From contig NZ_MLGE02000004.1 of NCBI RefSeq assembly GCF_001792775.2, positions 1 through 64,000 of the forward strand: a DNA stretch of 64,000 bases. Direction: 5' to 3'. Below, one piece after another: positions 29,882 to 39,490 of the stretch (position 1 is its first letter; every line of letters starts with the position of its first letter). The translations under genes and the position numbers were made by a program. The stretch comes from Staphylococcus pseudintermedius. GTDB lineage: Bacteria > Bacillota > Bacilli > Staphylococcales > Staphylococcaceae. A model generated the notes under the pieces. The model saw only the letters and a list, made by a program, of their open reading frames with translations, searched no databases and was not told the DNA's origin.

Positions 29882-29894
29882 TTTTCATACGCAA

Positions 29895-31454
29895 TTATTT
29901 CGCATATTCAATTGCTCTCGTCTCACGAACGACTGTCACTTTGATATGACCCGGATATTGCAATTCACCTTCAATTTGATTTTTAATATCTCGCGCTAAA
30001 CGGTGAGATTTTAAATCATCAATCGTATCAGGTTCTACAATAACACGAATTTCTCGACCTGCTTGAATCGCAAAGGCCTTTTCAACACCTTCATAATTCT
30101 CAGAGATTTCTTCTAAACGCTCTAAACGCTTGATGTAATTCTCTAATGTTTCTTTTCTTGCCCCTGGTCTTGCAGCAGATAATGCATCAGCTGCAGCAAC
30201 TAAAATTGAAATGATAGAAGTTGGCTCCACATCACCATGATGAGAGTGTATCGCATTAATCACTGTTTCAGGCTCGCCATATTTTTTAGCTAACTCCACA
30301 CCAATTTCTACGTGACTGCCTTCCACTTCATGGTCAATGGCCTTACCAATATCATGTAATAAACCTGCACGTTTCGCTAATGTCACATCTTCATTCAGTT
30401 CTGCAGCGAGCATACCTGACAAATGTGCAACTTCAATAGAATGTTTCAAAACATTTTGACCGTAACTTGTACGGTAATGCATACGACCTAATATTTTAAT
30501 TAAATCTGGATGCATATTATGAACATTTAATTCGAATGTTGCATGTTCACCAGCGTCACGAATAATTTCGTCTACTTCACGTCTTGATTTTTCAACCATA
30601 TCTTCTATGCGTCCAGGATGAATACGCCCATCTGATACTAGATTAATTAATGCTGTTTTCGCAATTTCTCGACGTATCGGGTCAAAACCTGATAAAATAA
30701 CTGCTTCTGGCGTATCATCAATAATCAAATCAATACCTGTAAGCGTTTCTAATGTACGAATGTTTCGACCTTCACGACCAATAATTCGCCCTTTCATTTC
30801 ATCATTAGGCAAGTTTACTACTGAAACTGTTGATTCAGAAGTATGATCTGCAGCAAAACGTTGCACTACTGTAGCGAGCAACTCTTTAGCATTTTGGTTT
30901 ACTTTTTCTTTTGCTTCATTTTCTTTTTCTTTAACAAGTACTGCAATATCTTGTGACAACTCATCTTCTACACGCGATAATTGTTCTTTACGTGCTTCTT
31001 CTTGTGTGAGACCGGAGATGCGTTCTAGTTCTTGTTCGTGCTTCATTATTATCGATTGAACACTACTCTCTTTTGCATCTACTTGTTGTTGTCTTTCTTC
31101 AAGTTTAGATTCTTTTTGCTCTAAAATCTCATCCTTCTTATCAAGTAGATCAGATTTTCGCTCCAAGTTTTCCTCTTTTTGAAGAAGTCGGGATTCTTGC
31201 CTTTGAAGCTCAGTACGTCGTTCTCTAAGTTCGTTTTCAACACGTTCTCGGAGAATTTGGTTTTCTTCTTTCGCTTCGATTAACTTCTCTTTTTTAAGGT
31301 TTTCTGCTTCTTTGTTTGCTTGTTCAAGAATATCTTTCGCAGTTTGCTTCGCTTGCAACTGCTTTTGGTAAATCAAGTTTTGGGCGATAAAATACCCTAC
31401 AACAACTCCTAGAATGATACCCAGCAAAATGAGTAAGAGGCTTAATAAATTCAC
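29895..31454 (-). CDS. rny: Ribonuclease Y
   Basis: Membrane-anchored endoribonuclease that starts mRNA decay and processing in Firmicutes; known as CvfA in S. aureus for its effect on virulence genes. The 519-residue protein has one N-terminal membrane helix (about residues 4-24), a long coiled coil to about residue 200, a KH domain with [15 protein letters not shown] and an HD domain with [16 protein letters not shown] around residue 357. The start is GTG, seven bases after AGGAGG. RicA/YmcA, encoded at 20.5 kb, belongs to the Y-complex that modulates it. Confidence 0.96.
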   Translation of the reverse strand: MNLLSLLLILLGIILGVVVGYFIAQNLIYQKQLQAKQTAKDILEQANKEAENLKKEKLIEAKEENQILRERVENELRERRTELQRQESRLLQKEENLERKSDLLDKKDEILEQKESKLEERQQQVDAKESSVQSIIMKHEQELERISGLTQEEARKEQLSRVEDELSQDIAVLVKEKENEAKEKVNQNAKELLATVVQRFAADHTSESTVSVVNLPNDEMKGRIIGREGRNIRTLETLTGIDLIIDDTPEAVILSGFDPIRREIAKTALINLVSDGRIHPGRIEDMVEKSRREVDEIIRDAGEHATFELNVHNMHPDLIKILGRMHYRTSYGQNVLKHSIEVAHLSGMLAAELNEDVTLAKRAGLLHDIGKAIDHEVEGSHVEIGVELAKKYGEPETVINAIHSHHGDVEPTSIISILVAAADALSAARPGARKETLENYIKRLERLEEISENYEGVEKAFAIQAGREIRVIVEPDTIDDLKSHRLARDIKNQIEGELQYPGHIKVTVVRETRAIEYAK

Positions 31455-31593
31455 ACAAACACCTCCTTTTTCTAGGATTTCGTTCTGTATGTTAATAAAT
31501 CTATATGATTATATGGATAAAAATAAGAATCATACAAGTTCAATTGTACGTTTTGAACAACGAAAAATCAAGGTTTCTGTCGTGATTACAAAT

Positions 31594-31643
31594 AAAAAGC
31601 GATGAACACAGAATGAATGAATCCTGCCAACATCGCTTTTTTA
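31594..31643 (-). terminator. recA terminator
   Basis: AAAAAGCGATG (31594-31604) and CATCGCTTTTTTA (31631-31643) form a perfect stem around a 26-base loop, A- and T-flanked on both strands. It follows recA by about 37 bases. Confidence 0.8.
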
Positions 31644-31680
31644 TTGAACACAGTACTTTTCAAATGAATTTTAGACATTG

Positions 31681-32724
31681 TTATTCATCAAAAAGCGTTT
31701 GTGTTTCTTCTTGTTCAGATTCTTCTACATCACCATCATAAATGCCGAGTTTTTCACGTAATTTACGGTCAATTTCATCTTCAAGTTTAGGGTTTTCAAG
31801 TAGAAATTGTTTTACATTCTCTTTACCTTGACCCATACGCTCACCGTTATATGAATACCAAGCACCTGATTTATCAACGATGTCGTATTGTACACCTAAA
31901 TCAATCAATTCTCCTTCGCGTGAAATCCCTTTACCATACATGATATCCACTTCTGCAACTTTGAATGGTGGTGCGACTTTATTTTTAACCACTTTAATTT
32001 TAGTACGGTTACCTACAATATCTTGACCTTGTTTCAATTGTTCAGCACGACGCACTTCTAAACGAACTGAGCTGTAGAATTTCAGAGCTCGGCCCCCTGG
32101 TGTCGTTTCAGGGTTACCGAACATAACGCCTACTTTTTCACGAATTTGGTTAATAAAGATAGCTGTTGTTTTTGATTTTGAAATGGCTGCAGAAAGTTTA
32201 CGCAATGCTTGAGACATTAAACGCGCTTGTAAACCAACATGCGTATCACCCATTTCACCTTCAATTTCAGCTTTAGGAGTCAATGCCGCAACTGAGTCAA
32301 CAATGATAATATCCACTGCGCCACTTCTGACAAACGCCTCTGCAATTTCAAGACCTTGTTCCCCGTGGTCTGGTTGTGAAAGGTATAAGTTATCAATATC
32401 TACACCTAATGCTTCAGCGTAAACTGGATCGAGTGCGTGTTCGGCATCAATAAATGCGGCAACACCGCCATTTTTTTGTACTTCAGCAATGGCATGTAAA
32501 GCAACCGTTGTTTTACCAGAACTTTCGGGGCCATAAACTTCGATGATACGACCTTTAGGATAGCCGCCAACCCCTAATGCATGGTCTAGCGTTACCGAAC
32601 CACTTGAAACACTTGAAACACGGCGATCTTTATTCTCGCCCAGTTTCATTACGGCACCTTTACCAAATGATTTTTCCATGTTTTTAATTACTGTATCTAG
32701 CGCTTTTTGACGTTCATTATCCAA
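31681..32724 (-). CDS. recA: Recombinase RecA
   Basis: DNA-dependent ATPase for homologous recombination and activator of LexA cleavage in the SOS response. The 347-residue protein has Walker [10 protein letters not shown] around residue 65, EAHALDP-type [10 protein letters not shown], the L1/L2 loops in [12 protein letters not shown] and [21 protein letters not shown], and an acidic C-terminal tail ([14 protein letters not shown]). The long open frame reaches upstream, but the start that fits is TTG at 32724, seven bases after AGGGGG, giving MDNERQK, the N terminus expected for staphylococci. A LexA-type box and a good promoter precede it. Confidence 0.96.
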   Translation of the reverse strand: MDNERQKALDTVIKNMEKSFGKGAVMKLGENKDRRVSSVSSGSVTLDHALGVGGYPKGRIIEVYGPESSGKTTVALHAIAEVQKNGGVAAFIDAEHALDPVYAEALGVDIDNLYLSQPDHGEQGLEIAEAFVRSGAVDIIIVDSVAALTPKAEIEGEMGDTHVGLQARLMSQALRKLSAAISKSKTTAIFINQIREKVGVMFGNPETTPGGRALKFYSSVRLEVRRAEQLKQGQDIVGNRTKIKVVKNKVAPPFKVAEVDIMYGKGISREGELIDLGVQYDIVDKSGAWYSYNGERMGQGKENVKQFLLENPKLEDEIDRKLREKLGIYDGDVEESEQEETQTLFDE

Positions 32725-32769
32725 TTTAGGACCCCCTACTTGATCGAAATTTCCTTTTAATTTAACTCT

Positions 32770-32820
32770 ACTATACATGGTATTAAATCAAATTACAAGT
32801 GTTTTGCGAATGTTTGTTCG
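32770..32820 (-). promoter_or_regulatory. recA promoter and LexA box
   Basis: The minus strand carries TTGTAA (32793-32798), 17 bases and TATAGT (32770-32775). Just upstream, CGAACAAACATTCG (32807-32820) matches the Gram-positive SOS box CGAACRNNNGTTYG at all but one position. LexA repression of recA is therefore likely. Confidence 0.75.
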
Positions 32821-32862
32821 TTATTTTTGGACTGCATTTTCTCCAAAATAGAACGCATGTAC

Positions 32863-34038
32863 TTATATTTGATCAATTAATGACTGGTTTTCAGGATATT
32901 TTAACCAATTTAACCACGTAATTAAAATATAATTTTGACTTCTGTCACGTTGCAGATGCCTCATTTGCGTCATTTTAATAGTTTTAACTTGAAATGAATC
33001 GCCAGCTAATAATCCAATATAAACTGTGTTATCTTGTGACAGTATGCTGATGGCCTGTTCGCTGTCATAAAGTGCTTGCACAAACAACGCCGCTGAATAG
33101 AGCTGATCTTCAATTGCAACAGATGCATCTAAAAATTGCGGGTGATGTAGCATATACCCTTTCAATAAATGTTGTGAATCTTCTTGCTTCAAACGGGCAT
33201 GTAATAACCCATCTGTCACTTGGTCATATACCGTAAACGTTTGATGTTGTAATTGTAAAACCGCACGCTCAGGAGTCATGTCATCCGAGCCATAGTAATA
33301 CAATCCGATACGTTTTAATATTTCTTGTTTTATCGGTGCAATCAACTGCTTTGTTACTTCCTTACTCTCACCACTTGCTGTAAGACGAATTGTCACTTCA
33401 TGCGTTCCTGCTAATGGCGCAATCGTCGGGTTGGACTGTGCATCAATCAAGTCCATCAGTTCCGTTTCAACTTGTGATTCGCCAATACCGCAAAAACGTA
33501 AAACTTCTGATTCAATCGTTTGACCACCTTGAGAGAAGTGTGGCATCAATTCATTTTCGACCATTGGCTGAAGTTCTTTAGGTGGTCCAGGCAACATCAC
33601 GATATGTTGATTGTCATGCCGAACGTAAATACCTGGCGCCATGCCAACTTGATTTGCTAAAACTTCTGCACCTTCAATGACTAAAGCCTGTTGTTTATTG
33701 TTCGGTGTCATAACTTTACCATGTTGTTTGAAGTAATCTTCTATATAATCCATTGCTTCTTGATTCATGACAAGGTCTTTGTTCAACACTTCTGCTACTG
33801 TTTGTTTCGTTAAATCATCTTTCGTCGGACCAAGTCCCCCTGTAAATATGAGCACATCATATTGTTGTAAAGCACGTCTTGTCACATTTTCAAGACGTTG
33901 CGCATTATCTCCAACTACAATATGTTCTAACACATGATGTCCCACTTCATTAAATTTTTGCGATACGAATTGCGCATTCGTATTCACAATTTGGCCTAGT
34001 AGCAGTTCTGATCCCACTGCGATAATACATACTTTCAT
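32863..34038 (-). CDS. cinA: CinA family protein
   Basis: Competence/damage-inducible protein family. The N-terminal MoCF-like (COG1058) domain hydrolyses ADP-ribose or NMN-type pyrophosphates in several bacteria. The 391-residue protein begins MKVCIIAVGSELLLGQIVNTN and has FTGGLGPTKDDLTKQ around residue 65 and MLPGPPKELQPM. The C-terminal region from about residue 270 lines up in position with the nicotinamide-nucleotide deamidase domain but is divergent and shows no clear catalytic motif, so deamidase activity is doubtful. The start is the ATG at 34038 with GGGAGA upstream. It lies directly upstream of recA on the same strand. Confidence 0.88.
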   Translation of the reverse strand: MKVCIIAVGSELLLGQIVNTNAQFVSQKFNEVGHHVLEHIVVGDNAQRLENVTRRALQQYDVLIFTGGLGPTKDDLTKQTVAEVLNKDLVMNQEAMDYIEDYFKQHGKVMTPNNKQQALVIEGAEVLANQVGMAPGIYVRHDNQHIVMLPGPPKELQPMVENELMPHFSQGGQTIESEVLRFCGIGESQVETELMDLIDAQSNPTIAPLAGTHEVTIRLTASGESKEVTKQLIAPIKQEILKRIGLYYYGSDDMTPERAVLQLQHQTFTVYDQVTDGLLHARLKQEDSQHLLKGYMLHHPQFLDASVAIEDQLYSAALFVQALYDSEQAISILSQDNTVYIGLLAGDSFQVKTIKMTQMRHLQRDRSQNYILITWLNWLKYPENQSLIDQI

Positions 34039-34143
34039 ATTTTCGTCTCCCATATCTCGTTCGTGTGGATTGTCGTATTCATTACATTTCATTTTATCTT
34101 ACATCACTATTTTATAAAAAAGAAAAACGCTAAAAAGAATAAA

Positions 34144-34177
34144 AAATGACTAGGAAACTGACCCTAGCCATTCATGT
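34144..34177 (-). terminator. pgsA terminator
   Basis: On the minus strand AATGGCTAGGG and CCTAGTCATT form a stem with one G-U pair, followed by TTTTTTATTC. It lies about 80 bases after pgsA. Confidence 0.85.
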
Positions 34178-34257
34178 TTGTTATTAATCAATGAAATATT
34201 GTTACAAAAAATGATGGTTGCTTCATTGTCATCATCATTTTTAAATAGGTGCATTGC

Positions 34258-34842
34258 TTATTTTTTATCTTGTAAAAATACGTCGCGGCCTTTGTAAAAA
34301 TACTCAATACCAGAAAGTACTGTGAAAAAGACACCGATGTATAATAACACCTGTCCTAAGCTGAAACCAATCCACTGGCTGAAAGGTTCTCCTAATAAAA
34401 TTAAAATCAATGCAACCATCGTCACTGCCGTTTTAATCTTGCCTAATTGACCCGCAGCACTGACAAAACCTTGTTCAATTTGCAATAAACGTAATCCTGT
34501 CACTGCAAATTCACGGGCAATAATAATGACTGCAACGACTGAATTCGTTAAACCAAGTTCGACGAGAACAATCAGTGCAGCAGAAACGAGTAGTTTGTCT
34601 GCAAGTGGGTCTAAAAATTTCCCCATATTCGTAACAATTTGCCATTTACGTGCTAAATAACCATCTAAAAAGTCACTTAACGACGCCAAAATAAAGATGA
34701 TTCCACTAATTAAAAATTCAATACGAATCGGCTGTCCTCCCAAAAATGTCACTTGCCCCATCCCAAAATCTACAAGTGCAAATAACATAAAAATAGGGAT
34801 TAAAATAACACGAAAGACGGTAATCTGATTCGGTATATTCAT
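34258..34842 (-). CDS. pgsA: CDP-diacylglycerol-glycerol-3-phosphate 3-phosphatidyltransferase
   Basis: Makes phosphatidylglycerolphosphate, the first committed step of phosphatidylglycerol and cardiolipin synthesis, in the membrane. The 194-residue protein has about five hydrophobic segments and the CDP-alcohol phosphotransferase motif D-x2-DG-x2-AR-x8-G-x3-D-x3-D in [20 protein letters not shown] followed by FLDPLADK. The start is the ATG at 34842 after AAAGGAG; a few upstream codons are rejected. It ends the operon that begins with ymfC or ymfF. Changes in this gene are linked to daptomycin tolerance in S. aureus (general knowledge); no unusual change is evident by eye. Confidence 0.95.
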   Translation of the reverse strand: MNIPNQITVFRVILIPIFMLFALVDFGMGQVTFLGGQPIRIEFLISGIIFILASLSDFLDGYLARKWQIVTNMGKFLDPLADKLLVSAALIVLVELGLTNSVVAVIIIAREFAVTGLRLLQIEQGFVSAAGQLGKIKTAVTMVALILILLGEPFSQWIGFSLGQVLLYIGVFFTVLSGIEYFYKGRDVFLQDKK

Positions 34843-34883
34843 GTTTGCTCCTCTTTTCACTCAATCTATATCTGATACGCTTA

Positions 34884-35279
34884 TTATAACATAAGGGTCA
34901 TGAGCACCCAAAGTACCGCTGTAACAGCTGTCAATAAACCGATTAAAATCGCCACTTTTTTAGGTTGTTGATCTGTTTGTGTAAAAGTTAGCACCTCTTT
35001 TTGCTGGGCGATTTGTTCTAATATCACGTGGGCTTGATGTTGGACTGCAGGGAGTTCTTCATGATGTTTTTCCATGAGTATACGTCCATCGATATTGACA
35101 GATTGTGCATATTTTTGAATAAACCCACGAATGTGGTTCGGATGTTTGAACTGATCAAAACGATTTTGTTCGATATCCACGAGGGTCTCTCGTTGAATTT
35201 GCGTTCTTTTTTCTAGTTCAGTTAACGTCATACCTAAACGTTCTCTTTTGCTTTGTAATACTTCTCCAATGGTCCGCAT
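34884..35279 (-). CDS. RodZ-like helix-turn-helix membrane protein (YmfM)
   Basis: A 131-residue protein with an N-terminal HTH_25 domain (IGEVLQSKRERLGMTLTELEKRTQIQRETLVDIE, then HIRGFIQKYAQSVNID) and one C-terminal membrane helix (VAILIGLLTAVTAVLWVLMTLML). This is the RodZ topology without the extracytoplasmic domain. RodZ links the MreB cytoskeleton to the cell-wall machinery in rods; in cocci without MreB the role is unclear. It lies between ymfK and pgsA in the conserved ymf order. Confidence 0.85.
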   Translation of the reverse strand: MRTIGEVLQSKRERLGMTLTELEKRTQIQRETLVDIEQNRFDQFKHPNHIRGFIQKYAQSVNIDGRILMEKHHEELPAVQHQAHVILEQIAQQKEVLTFTQTDQQPKKVAILIGLLTAVTAVLWVLMTLML

Positions 35280-35297
35280 CTGTTATTCCCTCCATCG

Positions 35298-36143
35298 TTA
35301 CAATGAACCGAATCCATCACCAAAACCGTCACCAAAGCCACCAAAAGTATCACCAAAATCTAAATTATTTTTACTTCTGACTGTTTTCTTTTTCATTTCT
35401 TCATATTCAATTTCTTGGTTTTCTTCGGCACGCAATTCGATAATATAATCAAAATCATCCATAATATAGTCACTCGCTTCAACAAATAAATCCGGATGTT
35501 CCACTACTTTGACAGATGGTAAGGTCATGACTTCTTTCACGAGTTCCTGATGTTTCGGATTCGTTTCTCTTGCTGTCACAGCACCATCGATAATGTACAC
35601 ATGATCTTTATCGTATTCACCTTTAATTAAAGAACTTCGCACCGTTTGTTTAATAAGTGTCGAACTGATAAACAACCATTTTTTATGCGCTGAAACACTG
35701 CCCGCAACGATAGATTCTGTTTTACCGACACGTGGCATGCCTCGAATACCGATCAATTTGTGTCCTTCTTCTTTAAATAACTCTGCCATAAAGTCAACGA
35801 GTAACCCTAAATCATCTCTTTCAAAACGGAATATTTTTTTGTCATGTTCGTCTTGTTTTACATATCGTCCGTGTCTTACTGCAAGTCTATCTTTCAATTC
35901 AGGCTCGCGTAACACTCTTAACGAAATGTCATCAATTTCTTTTAACAATGTCTCAAAACGTTTAATCTTTTCTTCGCTATCTGATTTAATAATAAAGGCA
36001 CGAATGGACTGATCGATACCGTTAATCGTTCCGATATTTATGCCCATCATCCCTAATAAACTCGAAACGTCACCTAATAACCCTGCACGATTCACATTAA
36101 TTTGATATTCTAAGTACCATTCGCGTTTTTCTCGTGTAATCAT
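35298..36143 (-). CDS. YmfK family protein (DUF3388 type)
   Basis: A 281-residue cytoplasmic protein of unknown function conserved in Bacillales next to the ymf proteases. The N-terminal part (EYQINVNRAGLLGDVSSLLGMMGINI) looks like an ACT domain. The middle has GIRGMPRVGKTESIVAGSV, which resembles a P-loop (GMPRVGKTE). The C-terminal 20 residues form a Gly/Phe/Asp tail with the repeated unit GFGDGFGDGF. The start is the ATG at 36143 with AAGGGGGA upstream, seven codons inside the longest frame. It is cotranscribed with ymfI upstream and the RodZ-like gene downstream. Confidence 0.75.
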   Translation of the reverse strand: MITREKREWYLEYQINVNRAGLLGDVSSLLGMMGINIGTINGIDQSIRAFIIKSDSEEKIKRFETLLKEIDDISLRVLREPELKDRLAVRHGRYVKQDEHDKKIFRFERDDLGLLVDFMAELFKEEGHKLIGIRGMPRVGKTESIVAGSVSAHKKWLFISSTLIKQTVRSSLIKGEYDKDHVYIIDGAVTARETNPKHQELVKEVMTLPSVKVVEHPDLFVEASDYIMDDFDYIIELRAEENQEIEYEEMKKKTVRSKNNLDFGDTFGGFGDGFGDGFGSL

Positions 36144-36199
36144 TAAAATCCCCCTTAATGTCAACAGTGGCTTTTATCTTTAATCCCCATTATATCAAA

Positions 36200-36904
36200 C
36201 TAGCAATACCAACCACCATTGATACGTTGAACTGTACCGGTTACACTTTGCGATAATGGCGATAATAAAAAGCGCGTGGCGTGTGCAATTTCATTTGGGT
36301 CAACCCAACGATTTTGAGGCACTTCCTCTAACAATGCTGTACGTGCTGCATGATCGAGACCATCCGTCATTGAACCCGCGACGACACCAGGGGCAATCGC
36401 ATTGACGGTCACTGATGTACGAGCTAATTCTTTGGCCAACGATTTTACAAAACCAATTTGTGCCGCTTTCATACTAGAATAAATCGTTTCAAAGCTAGCC
36501 CCCGTTTCACCCCAAATAGACGAAATCGCTACAATTCTGCCGTGTGGACTTTGAATGAGTTGGCTAACAAAATATTGTGTCATTTTAATGAAATGAAAAA
36601 CATGGACTTGATACGCTTCATGAATATCGGTATCTGTCATATCTTGTAGCATGCCAAATAAACTATGACCACTCGCATAAATGAGTGCATCTAAATTGCG
36701 CACAAAACCTAATTTTTCCTCGAGTTTTACAGGTTGAGACAAATCCAGTTGCACAAATTGCACAGGTTGCCCTTGAAATTCATCCATCAAAGTTGCTAAC
36801 GGAGTGTGATGATATGTCACAATCACTTCATAACCATTTGAAAGAAGATCATGCGTTATTGCACGACCTATTGTTCCAGAACCACCGATGACGATTGCTT
36901 TCAT
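36200..36904 (-). CDS. Short-chain dehydrogenase/reductase (YmfI type)
   Basis: A 234-residue SDR with the N-terminal dinucleotide motif IGGSGTIGRAI, ALIYASGHS in place of the usual NNAG, the catalytic serine in VAISSIWGETGA, the YSSMKAAQ motif supplying Tyr and Lys (YxxxK) and PGVVAGSMTD. The C-terminal SVTGTVQRINGGWYC resembles 3-oxoacyl-ACP reductases (FabG-like). Substrate unknown. Its ATG overlaps the ymfH stop codon (ATGA), indicating translational coupling to the M16 protease gene. Confidence 0.88.
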   Translation of the reverse strand: MKAIVIGGSGTIGRAITHDLLSNGYEVIVTYHHTPLATLMDEFQGQPVQFVQLDLSQPVKLEEKLGFVRNLDALIYASGHSLFGMLQDMTDTDIHEAYQVHVFHFIKMTQYFVSQLIQSPHGRIVAISSIWGETGASFETIYSSMKAAQIGFVKSLAKELARTSVTVNAIAPGVVAGSMTDGLDHAARTALLEEVPQNRWVDPNEIAHATRFLLSPLSQSVTGTVQRINGGWYC

Positions 36905-38190
36905 GGCTTTTTAATCTCCAAACGACTATCGACAAGTGCATTCATATCGATACGACGGCGAACGGTTTCATTCATCGTATCTAACGTAATACTATCGATC
37001 ACATTCAATAATTCAAATAAACTCACACCATCAAAATAAAACTTCGTGGATTGATTCGCGATATATTCTGGTGCATTTAAGCTCGAGATATATTCACCAA
37101 TAAATTGACGTTTTAACAAATCGAACGCGTGTTGGTCATCTAAGGTACCGATTCGTGCACGTAATTCGTCTAATAGTAACGTTTTTAACTCTTCAGGTTC
37201 TGTCGTTGCCGATGTGATTAATGAAAAACTGTATGTCGGCTCAATGACTGTTTGATAGCTGAACGTATCATCAATTAAATCTTGGCTCAATAACGACTGA
37301 TAAAAATTCGTTTCTTCACCATAGATCATCTCAAAGAAAAATGACATTTCGATATCTTCTTTGACACCTTGACGGCGAGACAAATCATAGACCGGATGTT
37401 TCAAGCCGAGCATGATTCTTGGCGATTGAAGGGCCATCGATTCAACGACTTGGTGCTCAATCACTTCGATAGGTTCATTGAGTGGATCACGTTCAATCTC
37501 TGGTTGTGCCACGATTCCGCGTGCATCTTCATGTGTACGAACTAAATTTTCAATATGCTCAGGATCAACATCACCAACAACAAATAGCACCATATTAGAA
37601 GGGTGGTAAAACGTTTCATAGCATAAATATAAATCGTCTTTCGTAATTTCATAAATGCTCTCAACTGACCCTGCAATATCGACACGTACGGGATGATCTT
37701 GATACATCGCACGTAACGTATTAAACATCAAACGGTATCCCGGCTGCTCTTGATACATTTTAATTTCTTCTGCAATAATGCCTTTTTCTTTTTCTACTGA
37801 TGCTTCTGAAAAATAAGGTGACTCTACCATTTTTAATAAACGTAAAATGTTGTCGTCAATATGGTTTGTTGCGCTAAATAAATAACTCGTACGGTCGAAG
37901 CTTGTAAATGCGTTCACTTGCGCATCATGTTCGGCAAATTCTGTAAATAAGTCGCCTTCTTCCTTTTCAAACAACTTGTGCTCTAAGAAATGAGCAACAC
38001 CATCTGGGACTGAAACGAATTCATCTGCACCATGTGGTTTAAAACGATGGTCTAATGAACCAAACTGCGTTGTATATGTCACAAACGTTTTTTGAAAATC
38101 CTTCTTTGGAATAATGAACATGTTCAAGCCGTTCGCCAAAGTAGAATGATAGACCGTTTCATCAATTTGTTGATAGTATGTTTTATTCAT
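36901..38190 (-). CDS. M16-family zinc peptidase, active subunit (YmfH type)
   Basis: A 429-residue processing-peptidase-like protein. It has the inverted zinc motif HFLEH (HxxEH) around residue 70 and a downstream glutamate in EEIKMYQEQPGYRL, so it should bind zinc. It is the active half of a two-protein M16B pair with the neighbouring YmfF type protein. Some M16 pairs process peptides such as lantibiotics or signals, but no substrate is indicated here. The start is the ATG at 38190, nine bases after AAAGGAGG; an ATG abutting the Shine-Dalgarno is rejected. It overlaps the upstream gene by eight bases. Confidence 0.88.
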   Translation of the reverse strand: MNKTYYQQIDETVYHSTLANGLNMFIIPKKDFQKTFVTYTTQFGSLDHRFKPHGADEFVSVPDGVAHFLEHKLFEKEEGDLFTEFAEHDAQVNAFTSFDRTSYLFSATNHIDDNILRLLKMVESPYFSEASVEKEKGIIAEEIKMYQEQPGYRLMFNTLRAMYQDHPVRVDIAGSVESIYEITKDDLYLCYETFYHPSNMVLFVVGDVDPEHIENLVRTHEDARGIVAQPEIERDPLNEPIEVIEHQVVESMALQSPRIMLGLKHPVYDLSRRQGVKEDIEMSFFFEMIYGEETNFYQSLLSQDLIDDTFSYQTVIEPTYSFSLITSATTEPEELKTLLLDELRARIGTLDDQHAFDLLKRQFIGEYISSLNAPEYIANQSTKFYFDGVSLFELLNVIDSITLDTMNETVRRRIDMNALVDSRLEIKKP

Positions 38191-39457
38191 CTGTATCATC
38201 CTCCTTTGTCAAAATATAAATCGTATCAAGATGCGCATTTTGACAGAGACGTTGAATGTCTTCATGTTTAACGGCTTGTATACGTGCTTCATATTGGTCA
38301 TCCGTTTCTGGAACTTCGAGCAACAATTGATTATGCATCATTTCAATCATATTTTTCGGACGGTCTTTCGATTCCTTACGTCCCGATAAAATGATTTTCT
38401 TCGCTAATGCCATTTTGTCCTCTGTAAAGTCACCTGATTTAAAACGGTTAAATGCCTCAATAATCGTTTCTTTGGCTAATTGGTAATCTTTGGCTGAAAC
38501 GCCGCTCATGACGAATAGGAAACCATTTTTGCCATCAATTTGTGAATGAATTGAGTAAGCAAGACTCTTTTGTTCTCGGACTTCATTGAATAACACTGAT
38601 GAAGGATCTCCACCAAACATCATATTGAACACAAGAAATGCATAAAAATCTTTTTCACCATATTGGGTAGGAAAACGAAAACCCATGTTTAATTTTGCCT
38701 GATCTACACTGTCTTGTTCAATCACTTCATTAACAGGTGCATCATGCTGAATATGTTGACCGAATTGTGTCGCTTGATATGTAAAAGGTTGAATATTAAA
38801 TTCTGATTGTATATGTTGAATTGTAGCTTCTTCCTCAACATTGCCTACCACGTATACTGAACAGTAGTCATCATTTAACATCGAACGATATGTATCATAT
38901 AAGTCTGTCGCTGTAATGCTATCAATTTCATCTAGGTCGCCTGCTGCCATATAACGGTAAGGATGCTCACCAAACATATGCTTAAGTAAACGTAAATACG
39001 CAATTTGTGATTTATTATCTTCAATCGCTGTCAGTTTTTTCTTCAATAAACTTTTCTCTTGTGCAACAAACGTTTCATCAAAGGCACCATTTTTAACAAG
39101 TGGATTCAGAATGACCTCTTTTAATAATGCGATCCCTTTGTCAAACAATGATTCATCATCTAACAAATAACGTTCATTTACAATTTCAAGTGTAACAGTA
39201 ATGACGTGGCGGTCTTTGTACTTCGACACGTAACTATTAACATAAGCACCATACAATTCAGAGAGATATTGATTGAATACTTTATCTGTTGGAAATTGTT
39301 GTGTGGCACGGACGAGTAATTTACTTAACAAAGAACGTTGAGTCATCGTTTTTTTATCTAATGGGGCCATGAATTTAAATGTCATCGTCGTCGTTTTAAA
39401 TTTGTTTGTTGATAAAACGGATATACGTTGATCCGGGTAATCTTGAAGTTGTTTCAT
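38183..39457 (-). CDS. M16-family peptidase, non-catalytic subunit (YmfF type)
   Basis: A 424-residue partner of the YmfH type protein. Where active M16 proteins have HxxEH, this sequence reads LSKLLVRATQQFP, with no zinc ligands, so it is probably a structural or substrate-binding subunit. The C-terminal half retains FNMMFGGDPSSVLFNEVREQKSLAYS, the Tyr-Arg-type region typical of the second M16 domain. The ATG has AAAGGAGGAG upstream. The pair is conserved in this order in Bacillales. Confidence 0.85.
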   Translation of the reverse strand: MKQLQDYPDQRISVLSTNKFKTTTMTFKFMAPLDKKTMTQRSLLSKLLVRATQQFPTDKVFNQYLSELYGAYVNSYVSKYKDRHVITVTLEIVNERYLLDDESLFDKGIALLKEVILNPLVKNGAFDETFVAQEKSLLKKKLTAIEDNKSQIAYLRLLKHMFGEHPYRYMAAGDLDEIDSITATDLYDTYRSMLNDDYCSVYVVGNVEEEATIQHIQSEFNIQPFTYQATQFGQHIQHDAPVNEVIEQDSVDQAKLNMGFRFPTQYGEKDFYAFLVFNMMFGGDPSSVLFNEVREQKSLAYSIHSQIDGKNGFLFVMSGVSAKDYQLAKETIIEAFNRFKSGDFTEDKMALAKKIILSGRKESKDRPKNMIEMMHNQLLLEVPETDDQYEARIQAVKHEDIQRLCQNAHLDTIYILTKEDDTDE

Positions 39458-39490
39458 GCAACTCCTCCTTTAACAATGGTTTTGATATAG

